From: Ignavibacteriales bacterium
Lineage (GTDB): Bacteria; Bacteroidota; Ignavibacteria; UBA10030
Assembly: GCA_026390575.1 (NCBI GenBank)
Contig: JAPLFR010000011.1
Coordinates: forward strand, 1-64,000
Direction of reading: 5' to 3'
Length of the DNA: 64,000 nt
Position 1 is the first letter of the stretch, and each line of letters starts with the position of its first letter. Positions 27,379-37,300 of this stretch are shown here, piece after piece. A program made the translations under genes and the position numbers. The notes beneath the pieces are model-generated. The model had not been told where the DNA came from and ran no database searches. It was given only the letters and a program-made list of their open reading frames with translations.

Positions 27379-29124
27379 ATGAATACTTCAATAGTAAGAC
27401 CATTCCTTATTTTTGTTTTACTTTCATTAATACTATTCTTAATGAATCCTGATTCTCTCAAAGCGCAAAGTAATTCTTCTATTCGACCAGATGACTCATA
27501 TGTCGCAAACTCTGTTACCTTTTCATCCTCGAATCTGCCGATCATCGTAATTAATACACATGGTGGTGTAATTCTTGATAACCCGAAGATAGAAGCAGAT
27601 ATGAAAATTATTTATAATGGTGAAGGGAAACGCAACACTGTCACGGATACAGCCTATGACTATAACGGTAAAATTGGGATTGAAATACGAGGTTCGAGTT
27701 CGCAGATGTTTCCCAAAAAACAATATGGTGTCGAAACACGAAATTCGGTTGGAGAAAATTTAGATGTCTCACTTCTCGGTTTCCCCGCCGATAATGATTG
27801 GATTTTGTATGCTGCTTATAATGATAAAACGTTGATGCGGGATGTTCTCGCATATACACTCTCGCGCAACGCTGGCAAATATGCAACCAGGACGTGTTAT
27901 TGTGAGCTCATCCTGAATGGCGAATATATGGGCATTTATATTCTATTCGAAAAAGTGAAACAGGGAAAAATGAGAGTGAACATATCGAAGCTCGATTCCA
28001 CCGATACAACAGGAGATGCGCTCACGGGAGGATATATAATAAGAATGGATAAACTCGATCCTGGAGACAATCCTTCCGTGGTCGGTTGGTATTCGCAGGT
28101 CCTACCATTTCCATCGATTCCAACCACGAAAATATTATATCAATACACGTATCCAAAATCCGAAAATATTCGCCCGGAACAGAAAACGTATATTCAGAAT
28201 TTTATCAAATCATTTGAAACGACAATGAACGGTGCGAAGTACGCTGATTCGGTCAACGGATATCCGAAATATCTCGATATCAGTTCCGCCATCGATTATA
28301 TGCTTGTTAATGAACTAGCAAAGAATGTCGATGCGTACAGGTTAAGTGCATATATGTTTAAAGATAAGGACAGCAAGGGAGGCAAGTTGAATATCGGTCC
28401 ATCATGGGATTTTACTAATTCATTGGGCAACTGTGATTATTATAACGCATGGCTGACTGAGGAATGGTGGATGTCTTACGCAAAAACAAATACGGGGGAT
28501 TATTTCGCAGTCCCCGCTTGGTGGAAACGTTTGTTCTATGATTCGACATTTATGAGTAATGCGAAAAATCGCTGGATTGAATTACGATCAAGTCAATTTA
28601 CAAAATTAAAAATTTTTGGAATCGTTGATTCACTTGCTGCGCATATCGATGAAGCACAGAAAAGAAATTTCGTTAAGTGGCCAATTCTAGGGTCGTATGT
28701 CTGGCCGAATAAATATTATTTTAAAACATACCCAGAAGAAATAACATTTCTAAAGAGCTGGATCAATGATCGGCTGAATTGGATGGATACGGAACTTGCG
28801 GGTACTCCGCTTGGTGTTATTGATATCAACAGTCAACAACCCTCGAAGTTCGAACTATACCAAAATTATCCCAATCCGTTTAATCCGGCAACAGTGATTC
28901 AGTATCAAATACCAGTTTCTGGCTATATCAATTTGAAAGTTTACGACGCATTGGGAAGAGAAGTAGCAACATTGGTTGATGGTTACAAGGACACCGGAAG
29001 ATATGAGGCTCAGTTTTCTGGCAGTCATCTTGCAAGCGGTCTCTACATAGCCCGCTTGACTGTGATCGATGAACATGGTAAATACACCAATGCGAAGAGT
29101 ATGAAAATGCAACTTGTCAAATAA
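27379..29124 (+). CDS. CotH-kinase-family secreted protein with T9SS sorting domain
   Basis: The 581-residue product has a signal peptide (residues 1-30, ending near LKAQS) and a CotH domain from about 55 to 470. Family features include IEIRGSSSQMFPKKQYGVE, NDWILYAAYNDKTLMRDVLAY, YCELILNGEYMGIYILFEKVK and the metal or nucleotide site WDFTNSLGNCDYY. The C-terminus has NYPNPFNPATVIQYQIP (from about residue 497) and ends MKMQLVK, a type A T9SS tail. CotH proteins are protein kinases in spore coats; the secreted bacterial forms with T9SS tails are not well characterised. It is a single gene with 275 bp upstream in which I see nothing specific. Confidence 0.85.
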   Translation: MNTSIVRPFLIFVLLSLILFLMNPDSLKAQSNSSIRPDDSYVANSVTFSSSNLPIIVINTHGGVILDNPKIEADMKIIYNGEGKRNTVTDTAYDYNGKIGIEIRGSSSQMFPKKQYGVETRNSVGENLDVSLLGFPADNDWILYAAYNDKTLMRDVLAYTLSRNAGKYATRTCYCELILNGEYMGIYILFEKVKQGKMRVNISKLDSTDTTGDALTGGYIIRMDKLDPGDNPSVVGWYSQVLPFPSIPTTKILYQYTYPKSENIRPEQKTYIQNFIKSFETTMNGAKYADSVNGYPKYLDISSAIDYMLVNELAKNVDAYRLSAYMFKDKDSKGGKLNIGPSWDFTNSLGNCDYYNAWLTEEWWMSYAKTNTGDYFAVPAWWKRLFYDSTFMSNAKNRWIELRSSQFTKLKIFGIVDSLAAHIDEAQKRNFVKWPILGSYVWPNKYYFKTYPEEITFLKSWINDRLNWMDTELAGTPLGVIDINSQQPSKFELYQNYPNPFNPATVIQYQIPVSGYINLKVYDALGREVATLVDGYKDTGRYEAQFSGSHLASGLYIARLTVIDEHGKYTNAKSMKMQLVK

Positions 29125-29188
29125 TAATTATGAGCATCAAAGTATAAATGAATTTTATATAAAGAAATATCTGAATATAAGATAACAA

Positions 29189-29217
29189 TGACATTCTTCG
29201 CTTCGCACAGAATGACA
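29189..29217. repeat. Short TGTCATTC-type palindromic repeat
   Basis: tgacattcttcgcttcgc followed by acagaatgaca (29189-29217) has near-inverted ends (tgacattct and agaatgaca). Its reverse complement, beginning tgtcattctgtgcgaagcg, is like the dispersed intergenic repeats common in FCB-group genomes. Ends resemble those of the element at 9869-9999. The gap 29125-29515 holds this repeat and the glycosyltransferase remnant at 29275-29364; I see nothing else in it. Confidence 0.5.
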
Positions 29218-29274
29218 ACAATTAAATGAGGTCGGGAGTCAAACTCCATCCCAGCTTTGGTTACTTCTCAGAAG

Positions 29275-29364
29275 TTACTTGCCGGCGAGGACCCGTTCAT
29301 AGTATTGCTCATACTGGCTAATAATTTTTGTAGACTCAAATTCGATTGCGCGCGTGAAGTAAAA
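29275..29364 (-). pseudogene. Decayed 3' end of a glycosyltransferase, BshA-like
   Basis: Read on the minus strand, this interval gives FYFTRAIEFESTKIISQYEQ, then YYERVLAGK and a TAA at 29275-29277. The pattern R-x-x-EF-x-S-x-K-II-x-x-YE-x-YY-x-RVL is what the last 25 residues of GT4 glycosyltransferases such as the BshA bacillithiol enzyme look like. In-frame stops occur directly upstream on the minus strand, and there is no longer frame, so only the gene's end remains. It suggests an intact gene was lost between the CotH gene and the signalling operon. Confidence 0.5.
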
Positions 29365-29515
29365 ATTACTGATATTTTATCATGGTGAGAGGAGCGAGGA
29401 TTGAGATAATTGCGTATGAAGAGTAACATACAAAATAAACCATAACACTTGTAAGTCTATGAATTGCGCCTTAGATTGATATAAGCATTGTTCCATCTAT
29501 CATCAAAATCTCCTT

Positions 29516-30826
29516 ATGCAAAAACGATATGTTTATGTTTCAGTCTTCATTATTGTTTCAGTCATCATCGGCATAGGTTGGTATCCGACACTGCTTGATT
29601 TTTTTAAAGTTGGAGAGAAAAATCAGCCGGTCAAATTGTACTATGCTGATAATATTTCTCCATCACATCAGTTCGCCATTGATGAGTTTAATCGATTGTA
29701 CAAAGGGAAGATTGAAGTCATTCCCGTTAATTTGCCGTTTTCAAAATTCAGTACGAACGAACGGAAAGAGATGCTTACGCGTTCACTCCGTAGTAAAAGT
29801 GAAAAACTCGATATCTTTGCTGTCGATTTGATTTGGGTGCCACGTTTTGCAAAATGGTGTGAGCCATTGGATTCTTATTTTTCCGCCGAAGAGAAGGCAA
29901 GGTTATTAAGTAATGCGATGCGGTCGTGTGTTTTCGAAGGAACACTTGTCGCGATGCCGATGTACCTCGATGTAGGTCTTATGTATTATCGTTGGGATAT
30001 TATTCGCAGACTGCCGGACGCAGCGGTGATTGAGAAACGGCTCCAGGAATCAATAACATGGGAAGAAATGGCACATTTGCGCAAGCGGTTAGGGTATATG
30101 AATAAACCCTTTTTTTTATTCTCGGCAAAAGACTTCGAAGGGTTAGTATGTACTTTTCTTGAGTTGGCAGTTGGTTATGATCCGGGTTTTTTGAAAGCAA
30201 ATACCTTTCCTACTCTCTCGCTGCCTGCAAAAAAATCTCTTCAGATGATGGTGGACTTTGTGAAAAATGGGACAACCCCCCTAGAAGTTGCAGACTTCGA
30301 TGAGTTTTTATGTAATACATATATGCTTGATCACGATGCTGTTTTTGTTCACAGCTGGCCCGACTTTGTACAAAACTTTCGCACTTCTTATCGTGATACG
30401 GCAAAACTCAGATACATTGCCAAAGCACCTTTGCCTCATTTCGAAGGAAGACCATCAACCTCCGTTATAGGCGGGTGGAATTTAATGGTGTCAAAGTCTT
30501 CAACTAAAAAAGCGGAAGCAGCTGAATTTATACGATTCTTTCAAAGCGAGCCGATTCAACGAATGATATTCGAACGCACCGGGTATTTACCAGCCATTAA
30601 TTCTATCTATGAAGATAGTGTGTTCTTGCGTAATCATAAAGAATTAATCTTTCTTCATCGATTGCTCCGTCGTGGATTCTATCGCCCTGCGCTTGTCGAG
30701 TACACTAAGTTCTCGGATATTATTTCTCATTTTGCAAATCTTGCTATCAAACAAGAAATTTCGGTAGATGAAGCTCTTGCTCGCACCGATGAACTGATTC
30801 GTTCCAACGAAGTGCTGATCAAATGA
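29516..30826 (+). CDS. Membrane-anchored sugar-binding (family 1) solute-binding protein, probable sensor
   Basis: The 436-residue product has an N-terminal hydrophobic segment (residues 4-24, YVYVSVFIIVSVIIGIGWYP) with no lipobox and no obvious cleavage site, so it looks anchored. The rest is a maltose-binding-like solute-binding protein: HQFAIDEFNRLYKGKIEV, LDIFAVDLIWVPRFAKW, AMPMYLDVGLMYYRWDI and GGWNLMVSKSSTKKAEAAEFIRFF are standard family segments. No ABC permease or ATPase gene is present. Its stop overlaps the histidine kinase start by 4 nt (ATGA), so the two are translationally coupled. It most likely presents a bound oligosaccharide to the kinase as a co-receptor. That role is inferred from context. 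Confidence 0.8.
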   Translation: MQKRYVYVSVFIIVSVIIGIGWYPTLLDFFKVGEKNQPVKLYYADNISPSHQFAIDEFNRLYKGKIEVIPVNLPFSKFSTNERKEMLTRSLRSKSEKLDIFAVDLIWVPRFAKWCEPLDSYFSAEEKARLLSNAMRSCVFEGTLVAMPMYLDVGLMYYRWDIIRRLPDAAVIEKRLQESITWEEMAHLRKRLGYMNKPFFLFSAKDFEGLVCTFLELAVGYDPGFLKANTFPTLSLPAKKSLQMMVDFVKNGTTPLEVADFDEFLCNTYMLDHDAVFVHSWPDFVQNFRTSYRDTAKLRYIAKAPLPHFEGRPSTSVIGGWNLMVSKSSTKKAEAAEFIRFFQSEPIQRMIFERTGYLPAINSIYEDSVFLRNHKELIFLHRLLRRGFYRPALVEYTKFSDIISHFANLAIKQEISVDEALARTDELIRSNEVLIK

Positions 30827-32322
30827 TAATAAGACTGAAAAATCCTAGACGGCTACGGGAAAGATATCATAAGTATCGGATTGAAATCCGTCACATTACA
30901 GTCATCGCATTAGTATTGATTGCTTTTCAGATTGTTGTTCTCTTCATGAATCAGAATTCGCTTGGAAAAGTATTTGTCAAATCCCAGCAATGGTATCAGC
31001 AGGATGCTGCAGAACGTATCGCCAATCTGACCACCACTTCCATTGAAATGCTTTTAGAATCGAAAGGTTCGAAGGCAAAACTTTCTGATAGCGAAGAACG
31101 GAAAATCATCAAGGATTTTAACATCATATTTAGTCAGCAATTATTAGACAAGAATGTTCAAAGCGTATCAATCCTGATCCCTCATGGGAACACTATCATT
31201 GCTATCGACGATGGTAAACAATTGTTCGATTATTTGTTTGGAGTGGACAAAAAGATTCAAAGTTCTGATAGCACTCACGCCGAGGCAATCCGATTGTTTC
31301 AATCGGTTCAAGATACACTTCGCAAAATAGAACAGACCTACACTATTGTTGAGCGGGAACAAATATTCCATGTGTTTATTCCGTTCGTTCCGAGAGGGGA
31401 ATTTGTCGGTGCCGTCTATATGAAAACAACTCCCGATCTTATGTTTCTTACCGAGGAAATGTCGAAGAACTACAGTCAGACGGCATTGGTATATTCTGCC
31501 CTCATCATTGTAGGATTGCTTGCAATGTTCTATATATCAACGCGGACTCTTACCGAGCGGAATGAAGTACAGCGGTTGTTATTTGAAGAACAGAAACTTC
31601 ACTTGGCAGAACAAATCAATCATCAGAAGGAAATGCTTTTCACCAAGCGGATCTATCATACACATCACAAAGCCGAAAAAATTGTTGGATTTATTAAAGA
31701 GGACTTGCGAAATTTATCAATTGAAAATATCAACATTATTAAGAACCGCATCGGCAAATATGCCAGTTTCATTGCACGCGTGATCTATGATATGAAATGG
31801 TATGATCCGCCTATCCAGACAATTCGAAGTCCGCTGTTTCAAACTAACGTGAATGAGGGCATTCAATTTATCGTAAATAATATTTTTCAACGAGTGTCGG
31901 ATAACCGGCCAAGAACAAAGTTTGAACTCCAGCTTGATCCTTTGATGCCTGAAGTCGCCATCAATGAATATGTCATTTGGGAGGTCATTGAACCCATTAT
32001 CCAGAATAGCGTGGATCATGCTGGAGTCGAGAACAAAGTTGTCACAATCAAGACGGAATTCAATCCTTCTCTGAGACAATCGACTATCACCATTGCAGAT
32101 AATGGAACAGGAATTCATCCTAATCTTTTAGAGAGTGATGGGAGTGGTGTCAAGAAAATATTCCAGGAACAAGTAACCTCCAGTACTGTACCGGGTAAAG
32201 AACACTCAGGATATGGCTGTTATATTGCATATGAACTCGCGACACAGCGTTTTGGATGGAGAATCGATGCAGAAAATCTTCCAACAGGAGGATGTAAATT
32301 TACATTTATCGTACCGCATTAA
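30823..32322 (+). CDS. Sensor histidine kinase coupled to a sugar-binding protein
   Basis: The 499-residue product has TM1 near residues 25-42, an extracytoplasmic domain (43-222) and TM2 near 224-241. A His-containing helix follows with RIYHTHHKAEKIVGFI, about residues 284-299; the phospho-accepting His is one of this cluster. The ATPase domain has the N box EPIIQNSVDHAG, the G1 box ADNGTGIHP and a G2-like HSGYGCYIA. The H-box differs from the usual HE(L/I)-P, so the kinase belongs to a less common HisKA-like group. It overlaps the binding-protein gene by 4 nt and precedes the NtrC-type regulator by 21 bp: one operon. Confidence 0.87.
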   Translation: MIIRLKNPRRLRERYHKYRIEIRHITVIALVLIAFQIVVLFMNQNSLGKVFVKSQQWYQQDAAERIANLTTTSIEMLLESKGSKAKLSDSEERKIIKDFNIIFSQQLLDKNVQSVSILIPHGNTIIAIDDGKQLFDYLFGVDKKIQSSDSTHAEAIRLFQSVQDTLRKIEQTYTIVEREQIFHVFIPFVPRGEFVGAVYMKTTPDLMFLTEEMSKNYSQTALVYSALIIVGLLAMFYISTRTLTERNEVQRLLFEEQKLHLAEQINHQKEMLFTKRIYHTHHKAEKIVGFIKEDLRNLSIENINIIKNRIGKYASFIARVIYDMKWYDPPIQTIRSPLFQTNVNEGIQFIVNNIFQRVSDNRPRTKFELQLDPLMPEVAINEYVIWEVIEPIIQNSVDHAGVENKVVTIKTEFNPSLRQSTITIADNGTGIHPNLLESDGSGVKKIFQEQVTSSTVPGKEHSGYGCYIAYELATQRFGWRIDAENLPTGGCKFTFIVPH

Positions 32323-32343
32323 GTAAACAGGAAAAGAAATACC

Positions 32344-33804
32344 ATGTCAACTGATGAACGTATACAAGTCTTACTCATTGAAGATGAAGAATTTGATGTT
32401 CGCAGAGTACGAAGTACACTCAAACCATTCGAGCATCAAATAGAAATTCGAGATGTAGTCTCAAATGGTGATTCAGCTTTAGAGCTGCTCGAGCATCACA
32501 CTGAACGCTATGATGTTGTGATTATGGATCTTCAGATTGCCGGTGGTACTATGGGAGAATTACTGATTAGGGCGATTAAGCGAATAGCGCCTTTACATCA
32601 AATCATCGTTATTACAAAGATGACTGTGAATATCACAGACTTTGATTTTGCGAATCGACTTCTTCAAGCAGGAGCATTTTGGTATTGCACCAAATATCCC
32701 AGTGATATTGAAAATTATATTTATCAGCCCACCGACTTCATTCTAAGTATTTTCAATGCCTATCAAAGAAAAAAACTTGAGAGAGAAAAGTCGCGATCTG
32801 AAAAGAAACTGCTCCATAATGTCGAAGGAATGCTGTCACGTACAAAAATCCTCGGGGTTTCAGAACAAATCCAGAAAATTCGAGCGCAAATAAAACAATT
32901 AGCTGTGACTGATGCGACAGTACTGATTTCCGGGGCATCAGGTACCGGTAAGGAATTAGTTGCGATCAATATTCATTATGAAAGCAAGAGAAAGTTGGAA
33001 AATTTTGTTCCTATTAATTGTGGCAGTATTCCGGATGAGTTAATAGAAAGCGAACTCTTTGGTTATGAGAAGGGTGCGTTCACAGGAGCAAACGCAAATA
33101 AGCGCGGGCTTTTTGAACAAGCGAATCATGGCACGATCTTTCTTGACGAAGTTGCAGAACTTCCTCTGGCCGCGCAGGTAAAATTGCTAAGAGTCATCCA
33201 GGATGGTGAAATCGAAAAGATTGGGAGGGTAGGGGAAAAGGTGAAAGTTGATGTTCGTATTATTGCTGCAACGAATAAAATGTTACAGCAAGAAATTGCA
33301 GCAGGGAGATTTCGGGAAGATCTTTTTTTTAGGTTACATGTTGTACCTCTGCATATATCTCCACTGAAGGAGAGACCCGAGGATATTCTCGTTCTGTGGG
33401 AGCACTTTATGCGCAAAATGAGTATTGATATGATTAAATCGACTCCAAGCACAGAAGAGGCTGCTTTTGATGTCTTGAAGAAATATGACTGGCCAGGCAA
33501 TGTCAGAGAGCTCGAAAATGTCGTGCAAAGACTTTTGCTGCGAGAAGAAAATATTATCACCTCGAAAATTATTGAAGAAGTATTATCTCTCCACCCATTA
33601 TCTCCGAATGCCGGAAGCGACACAATAGTATTTCAGGATTCCGAAAATGTTTCTTCGCTGCGAGAAATGGAATGCGTCTTCAGAAAAAAATATTTTGAAT
33701 TTATCCGAAAACATTCTTCGTCGGATGCAGAGGCAGCGCGAAAACTTGGCCTCGCTCCACCAAATTTTCACAGGATGTGTAAAAAACTTGGATTAAAAAG
33801 TTGA
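32344..33804 (+). CDS. NtrC-family sigma-54-dependent response regulator
   Basis: The 486-residue regulator has a receiver domain (EDEE acidic pocket near residues 13-16, phosphorylatable Asp62 in VVIMDLQ), a linker helix, and an AAA+ domain. The AAA+ domain has Walker A GASGTGKE, the sigma-54 contact motif GAFTGA at 245-250, Walker B GTIFLDEVAELP and the arginine-finger region FREDLFFRL. The C-terminal Fis-type helix-turn-helix (AEAARKLGLAPPNFHRMCKKLGL) completes it. All parts for activating a sigma-54 promoter are intact. SD: aggaaaagaaataccATG. The sigma-54 promoter candidate at 33969 lies 165 bp after the stop and upstream of the TonB receptor gene, so that locus is the obvious target. 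Confidence 0.93.
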   Translation: MSTDERIQVLLIEDEEFDVRRVRSTLKPFEHQIEIRDVVSNGDSALELLEHHTERYDVVIMDLQIAGGTMGELLIRAIKRIAPLHQIIVITKMTVNITDFDFANRLLQAGAFWYCTKYPSDIENYIYQPTDFILSIFNAYQRKKLEREKSRSEKKLLHNVEGMLSRTKILGVSEQIQKIRAQIKQLAVTDATVLISGASGTGKELVAINIHYESKRKLENFVPINCGSIPDELIESELFGYEKGAFTGANANKRGLFEQANHGTIFLDEVAELPLAAQVKLLRVIQDGEIEKIGRVGEKVKVDVRIIAATNKMLQQEIAAGRFREDLFFRLHVVPLHISPLKERPEDILVLWEHFMRKMSIDMIKSTPSTEEAAFDVLKKYDWPGNVRELENVVQRLLLREENIITSKIIEEVLSLHPLSPNAGSDTIVFQDSENVSSLREMECVFRKKYFEFIRKHSSSDAEAARKLGLAPPNFHRMCKKLGLKS

Positions 33805-33957
33805 GATAAATTGTTTTTACTTACAATTGTTTCACAATCTCATAATGAGATCTGTCTTAATGTTTTTCGCTTCAAGTTAATTATCAAGCTGATAATAGCG
33901 CCGTTATTAGCATAATAATCTTTTCGATTTTGAATATTAACTTTAGTTAAGAATACT

Positions 33958-34230
33958 GGTTTTTTATTTGGTACGGATGTTGCAGTCTGCTTATAGAATC
34001 ACTGGTGAAAGACCGCTGTGTAGGGTCGTAAAGTGTACAATTTATAGTACTTGTTGCATTTAATAATAATAAATTGAATATTGACCCTGGTTGAGAGAGT
34101 TGGATTTTTGATTAGCGAGATATTGCAAATTAAATGATAACGTCGCTCGTGAAAGATCGCTTAATAAATTAATATTCTAATTGTAGCACCTGCTGAAATC
34201 AATAGCAATAAATGGATTCAACATTATAAA
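33958..34230 (+). repeat. Imperfect tandem duplication of the sigma-54 promoter region
   Basis: Copy 1 (33958-34090) and copy 2 (34102-34230) share an offset of 144 bp at the ggttttt/ggatttt start and at gtgaaagaccgct/gtgaaagatcgct, drifting to about 140 bp at the tagtacttgttgc/tagcacctgctga and aataaattga/aataaatgga blocks. In copy 2 the -12 TTGCA is kept but the -24 GG is lost (ttagcgagatattgca, 34112-34127). So only copy 1 looks active. The shared blocks downstream of the promoter may be binding sites for a regulator or RNA structures; I cannot tell. Confidence 0.55.
33969..33984 (+). promoter_or_regulatory. Sigma-54 (-24/-12) promoter
   Basis: TGGTACGGATGTTGCA matches TGGYACRNNNNTTGCW at every defined position, with GG and GC separated by the required 10 nt. 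It lies between a gene for a sigma-54 activator and the TonB-receptor gene, about 410 bp upstream of that start codon, so the transcript has a long leader. In this 591-bp gap (33805-34395) the surrounding sequence is imperfectly tandemly duplicated (33958-34090 and 34102-34230). Confidence 0.75.
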
Positions 34231-34395
34231 TTCATTTCAGAGAATCCAAAAGTACATTTCAAGCTAATAAGTAAAACTTCTAGAGATCATGAGAATAATT
34301 CTGTCAGCTTCATTTATGCGCGTGAGGAAAATACTGTATTATTTATAAAGTAACTTCAATTTGGTATAGAAAGAATCTATCAAAGGAGTAAATCT

Positions 34396-37300
34396 ATGTT
34401 ATCGGATAAATACCGAATTCTTGTTTATGTTGTCTTACTATTTACGCTGACGGTAAATTTTGTTTTAGCAGGGACGACAGGAAAAATTGCTGGCAGAGTT
34501 ATGGATAAAGAAACTGGTGAACCATTGATAGGCGTTAATGTCGTTATTAAGGGTTCATCTCTTGGAGCGGCCACAGATATTGACGGCTATTTTGCAATTC
34601 TCAATATTCCACCTGGTGTACATACTGTTGTAGCTAGTATGGTCGGTTACTCCTTGGTAACTGTGAACGAAGTGCGTGTCCTTATTGATCAGACTACGCC
34701 AGTTGATATCCAAATGGCTCCACAATCAATTGAAGCCTCTGCTGTAGATATAGTTGCAGAAAGAAACGTTATAAAGAAAGACGTTTCTACAAGCGTATCT
34801 TCAGTACAGACGGAAGAAATTCAAGCCCTTCCTGTTTCTTCGGTTAATCAGATTGTGGGTTTGCAAGCTGGAGTTGAGGATGGCATGATGATTAGAGGTG
34901 GTACTTCAGACCAATTACTTCTGCAGATTGATGGTATTACTCAACGTGATCCAAGAGACAACACTCCTATTTCTACAGTTGCATTAACTTCAATTCAGGA
35001 AGTTTCAATTGAAAAAGGAGGCTTCAATGCAGAATATGGACAAGTCCAATCGGGTATTATAAATATTGTCGGCAAGGAGGGAAACGCCTCTAAATATTCT
35101 GCCGCTGCACAAGTCAGATATAGCCCACCAGGTCCTAAAAATTTTGGAATATCTTTCTTCGATCCTAATTCTGTATGGAACAAAGCCTATTTGGATCCTG
35201 CGGTTTGTTGGACGGGAACAGATAATGGTAGTTGGGATTATTATACACAGAGACAATATCTTCCGTTTGAAGGTTGGAATGCTGTTTCCCAAAGACTGTT
35301 AAAGGATGATAATCCGTATAATGATCTTTCTCCTGCTGCGGCTCAACGTGTATGGGAATGGGAACATAGAAGAAGACCACAAACAGATCAACCCGATTAT
35401 AATATTGATGCAAGTTTTGGCGGCCCTGTTCCGTTTATTAGTTCATCATTAGGTGATTTACGATTCTTTACAAGTTATACATTGAATAGAGAAATGTCAT
35501 TTGTTCCGCTTACCCGTGATGATTACAAAGAGTATAACTGGTCGATTAAGGTAAATTCAGATATTAGTAAAGATATGAAATTGATGCTCACAGCTAACAC
35601 GGGTAGTTTTTATACTTCTGCTAAGAATATAGAAGGGGACATTTTCCATAACCCTACTGATTATTTCCATTCACCATTTTCAATTGCACAAACTTTTGTC
35701 GACCGCGACGGCCAATTTTATTCTAATGGGTATTACAGCGATGTTCAAGTAAAAAATCTCACATTAGGAGCAAAATTTACTCATGTTATTACTCCTACAA
35801 CATTTTATGAAGTAAGTATAGAAAATGTAAATCGTTACTACACTACCGGTCCCGTCGCTGGAAGGAATCAACTTAAGTATATTGACCCAACGGATCTTGC
35901 TAAATATAATCAATATGGAGAAGATAGTGTAACGGTAATACGGCTAGATTATAACGGGGATCCTAATCTTGTCTACATAGGGGATCCGGCCGCGCGTCAT
36001 GAAGTAGTTCCTGGTTATTGGGTAAGTGAAGTTCCAATGGGATATAGCTCCAAAAATGATAATTCTCCAATATCAGGTATGTTTTTGGGAGGTCATTCAG
36101 GTGAAGATCTTGATTCCAGTATTGTTAGATCTTATAAAGCAAAATTTGACTTAACGAGTCAAGTGAACAAATCTAATATGGTTAAGTTTGGCGTTGAATT
36201 TAATTCATACGATCTGAAATTAAATTACGCATTTGTTGCTCCTGGTTACGGTAGTCGTAACGCTGTTAATACGGAGTGGAAACCTTATCAATTTGCTGCA
36301 TATTTGCAGGATAAGATAGAAATGTACGGGTTTATTGCCAATGTTGGCTTAAGGATGGATGTCAGTAATCCAAATACAGACTGGGTAGTTGTTGATCCAT
36401 TTGATAAATCTTATTATTCGAGTGATTACAATGCGAATGCTGATTATCCGAAACAAAAAGCCTCTGTAAATGTTTCCTTCAGTCCGCGTTTAGGTATATC
36501 GCATCCGATTACAGAAAATTCAAAATTGTATTTTAATTACGGGCACTTTTTACAATTGCCTGCATACCAAGAAGTATTGAGACTTGGTCGAGGAGCGAAC
36601 GGCAGTTTATCAAATTCAGGTGACCCTAACTTAATTCCGGCAAAGACAATTGCGTATGAATTAGGCTATGATCATGTTCTTTTCGATTATTACTTATTAC
36701 AAATTCAGGCCTATTATAGAGATATCTCAGATGTTCAAGCATATACTCAGTATACAAGTGATCTCAAAGGTATTGGCTATTATAAAGCTACGAATAACAG
36801 ATATGCGGATATCCGAGGTTTTGAATTAACATTTAGAAAATCCGAGGGTGATTGGGTACGAGGTTTTGTAACGTATACGTATGAAGTTAGTACCAATGGT
36901 GCATTTGGAGCAGCCGCTATCAATGATGACCCGGCTGTGCAAAGGCAGCTAGACCAGACTACTCAAAGCTTATATCAACAAAAACCGATTCCTCAACCAC
37001 ATGCACGAGCAAGTGTTACATTTTTAACACCTAAAAATTTAGGACCTGATATCTTAGGGCTTAAACCTTTAGATAATTGGTCACTTAATATTTTGGCAGA
37101 TTGGCGTGCTGGCTCGTGGCTTAATTATAATCCCAAGGGAGCGCAGGAATATTTAAATATTCCCAACGTTCAATTAGCGGATTATTTTAATATTGACCTT
37201 CGGCTAAATAAGTCGTTTAATTTCAAAAACATTAATTTGATGGTTTTCATAGATGTAAGAAATTTATTTAATATTAGGAGATTATCTGGAGTAGGTTACT

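Noticed and set aside
34045-34060. A second sigma-54-like site (tagtacttgttgca)
   Set aside because: The spacing between the -24-like and -12-like parts is about 2 nt too short for sigma-54, so it is not a valid promoter.
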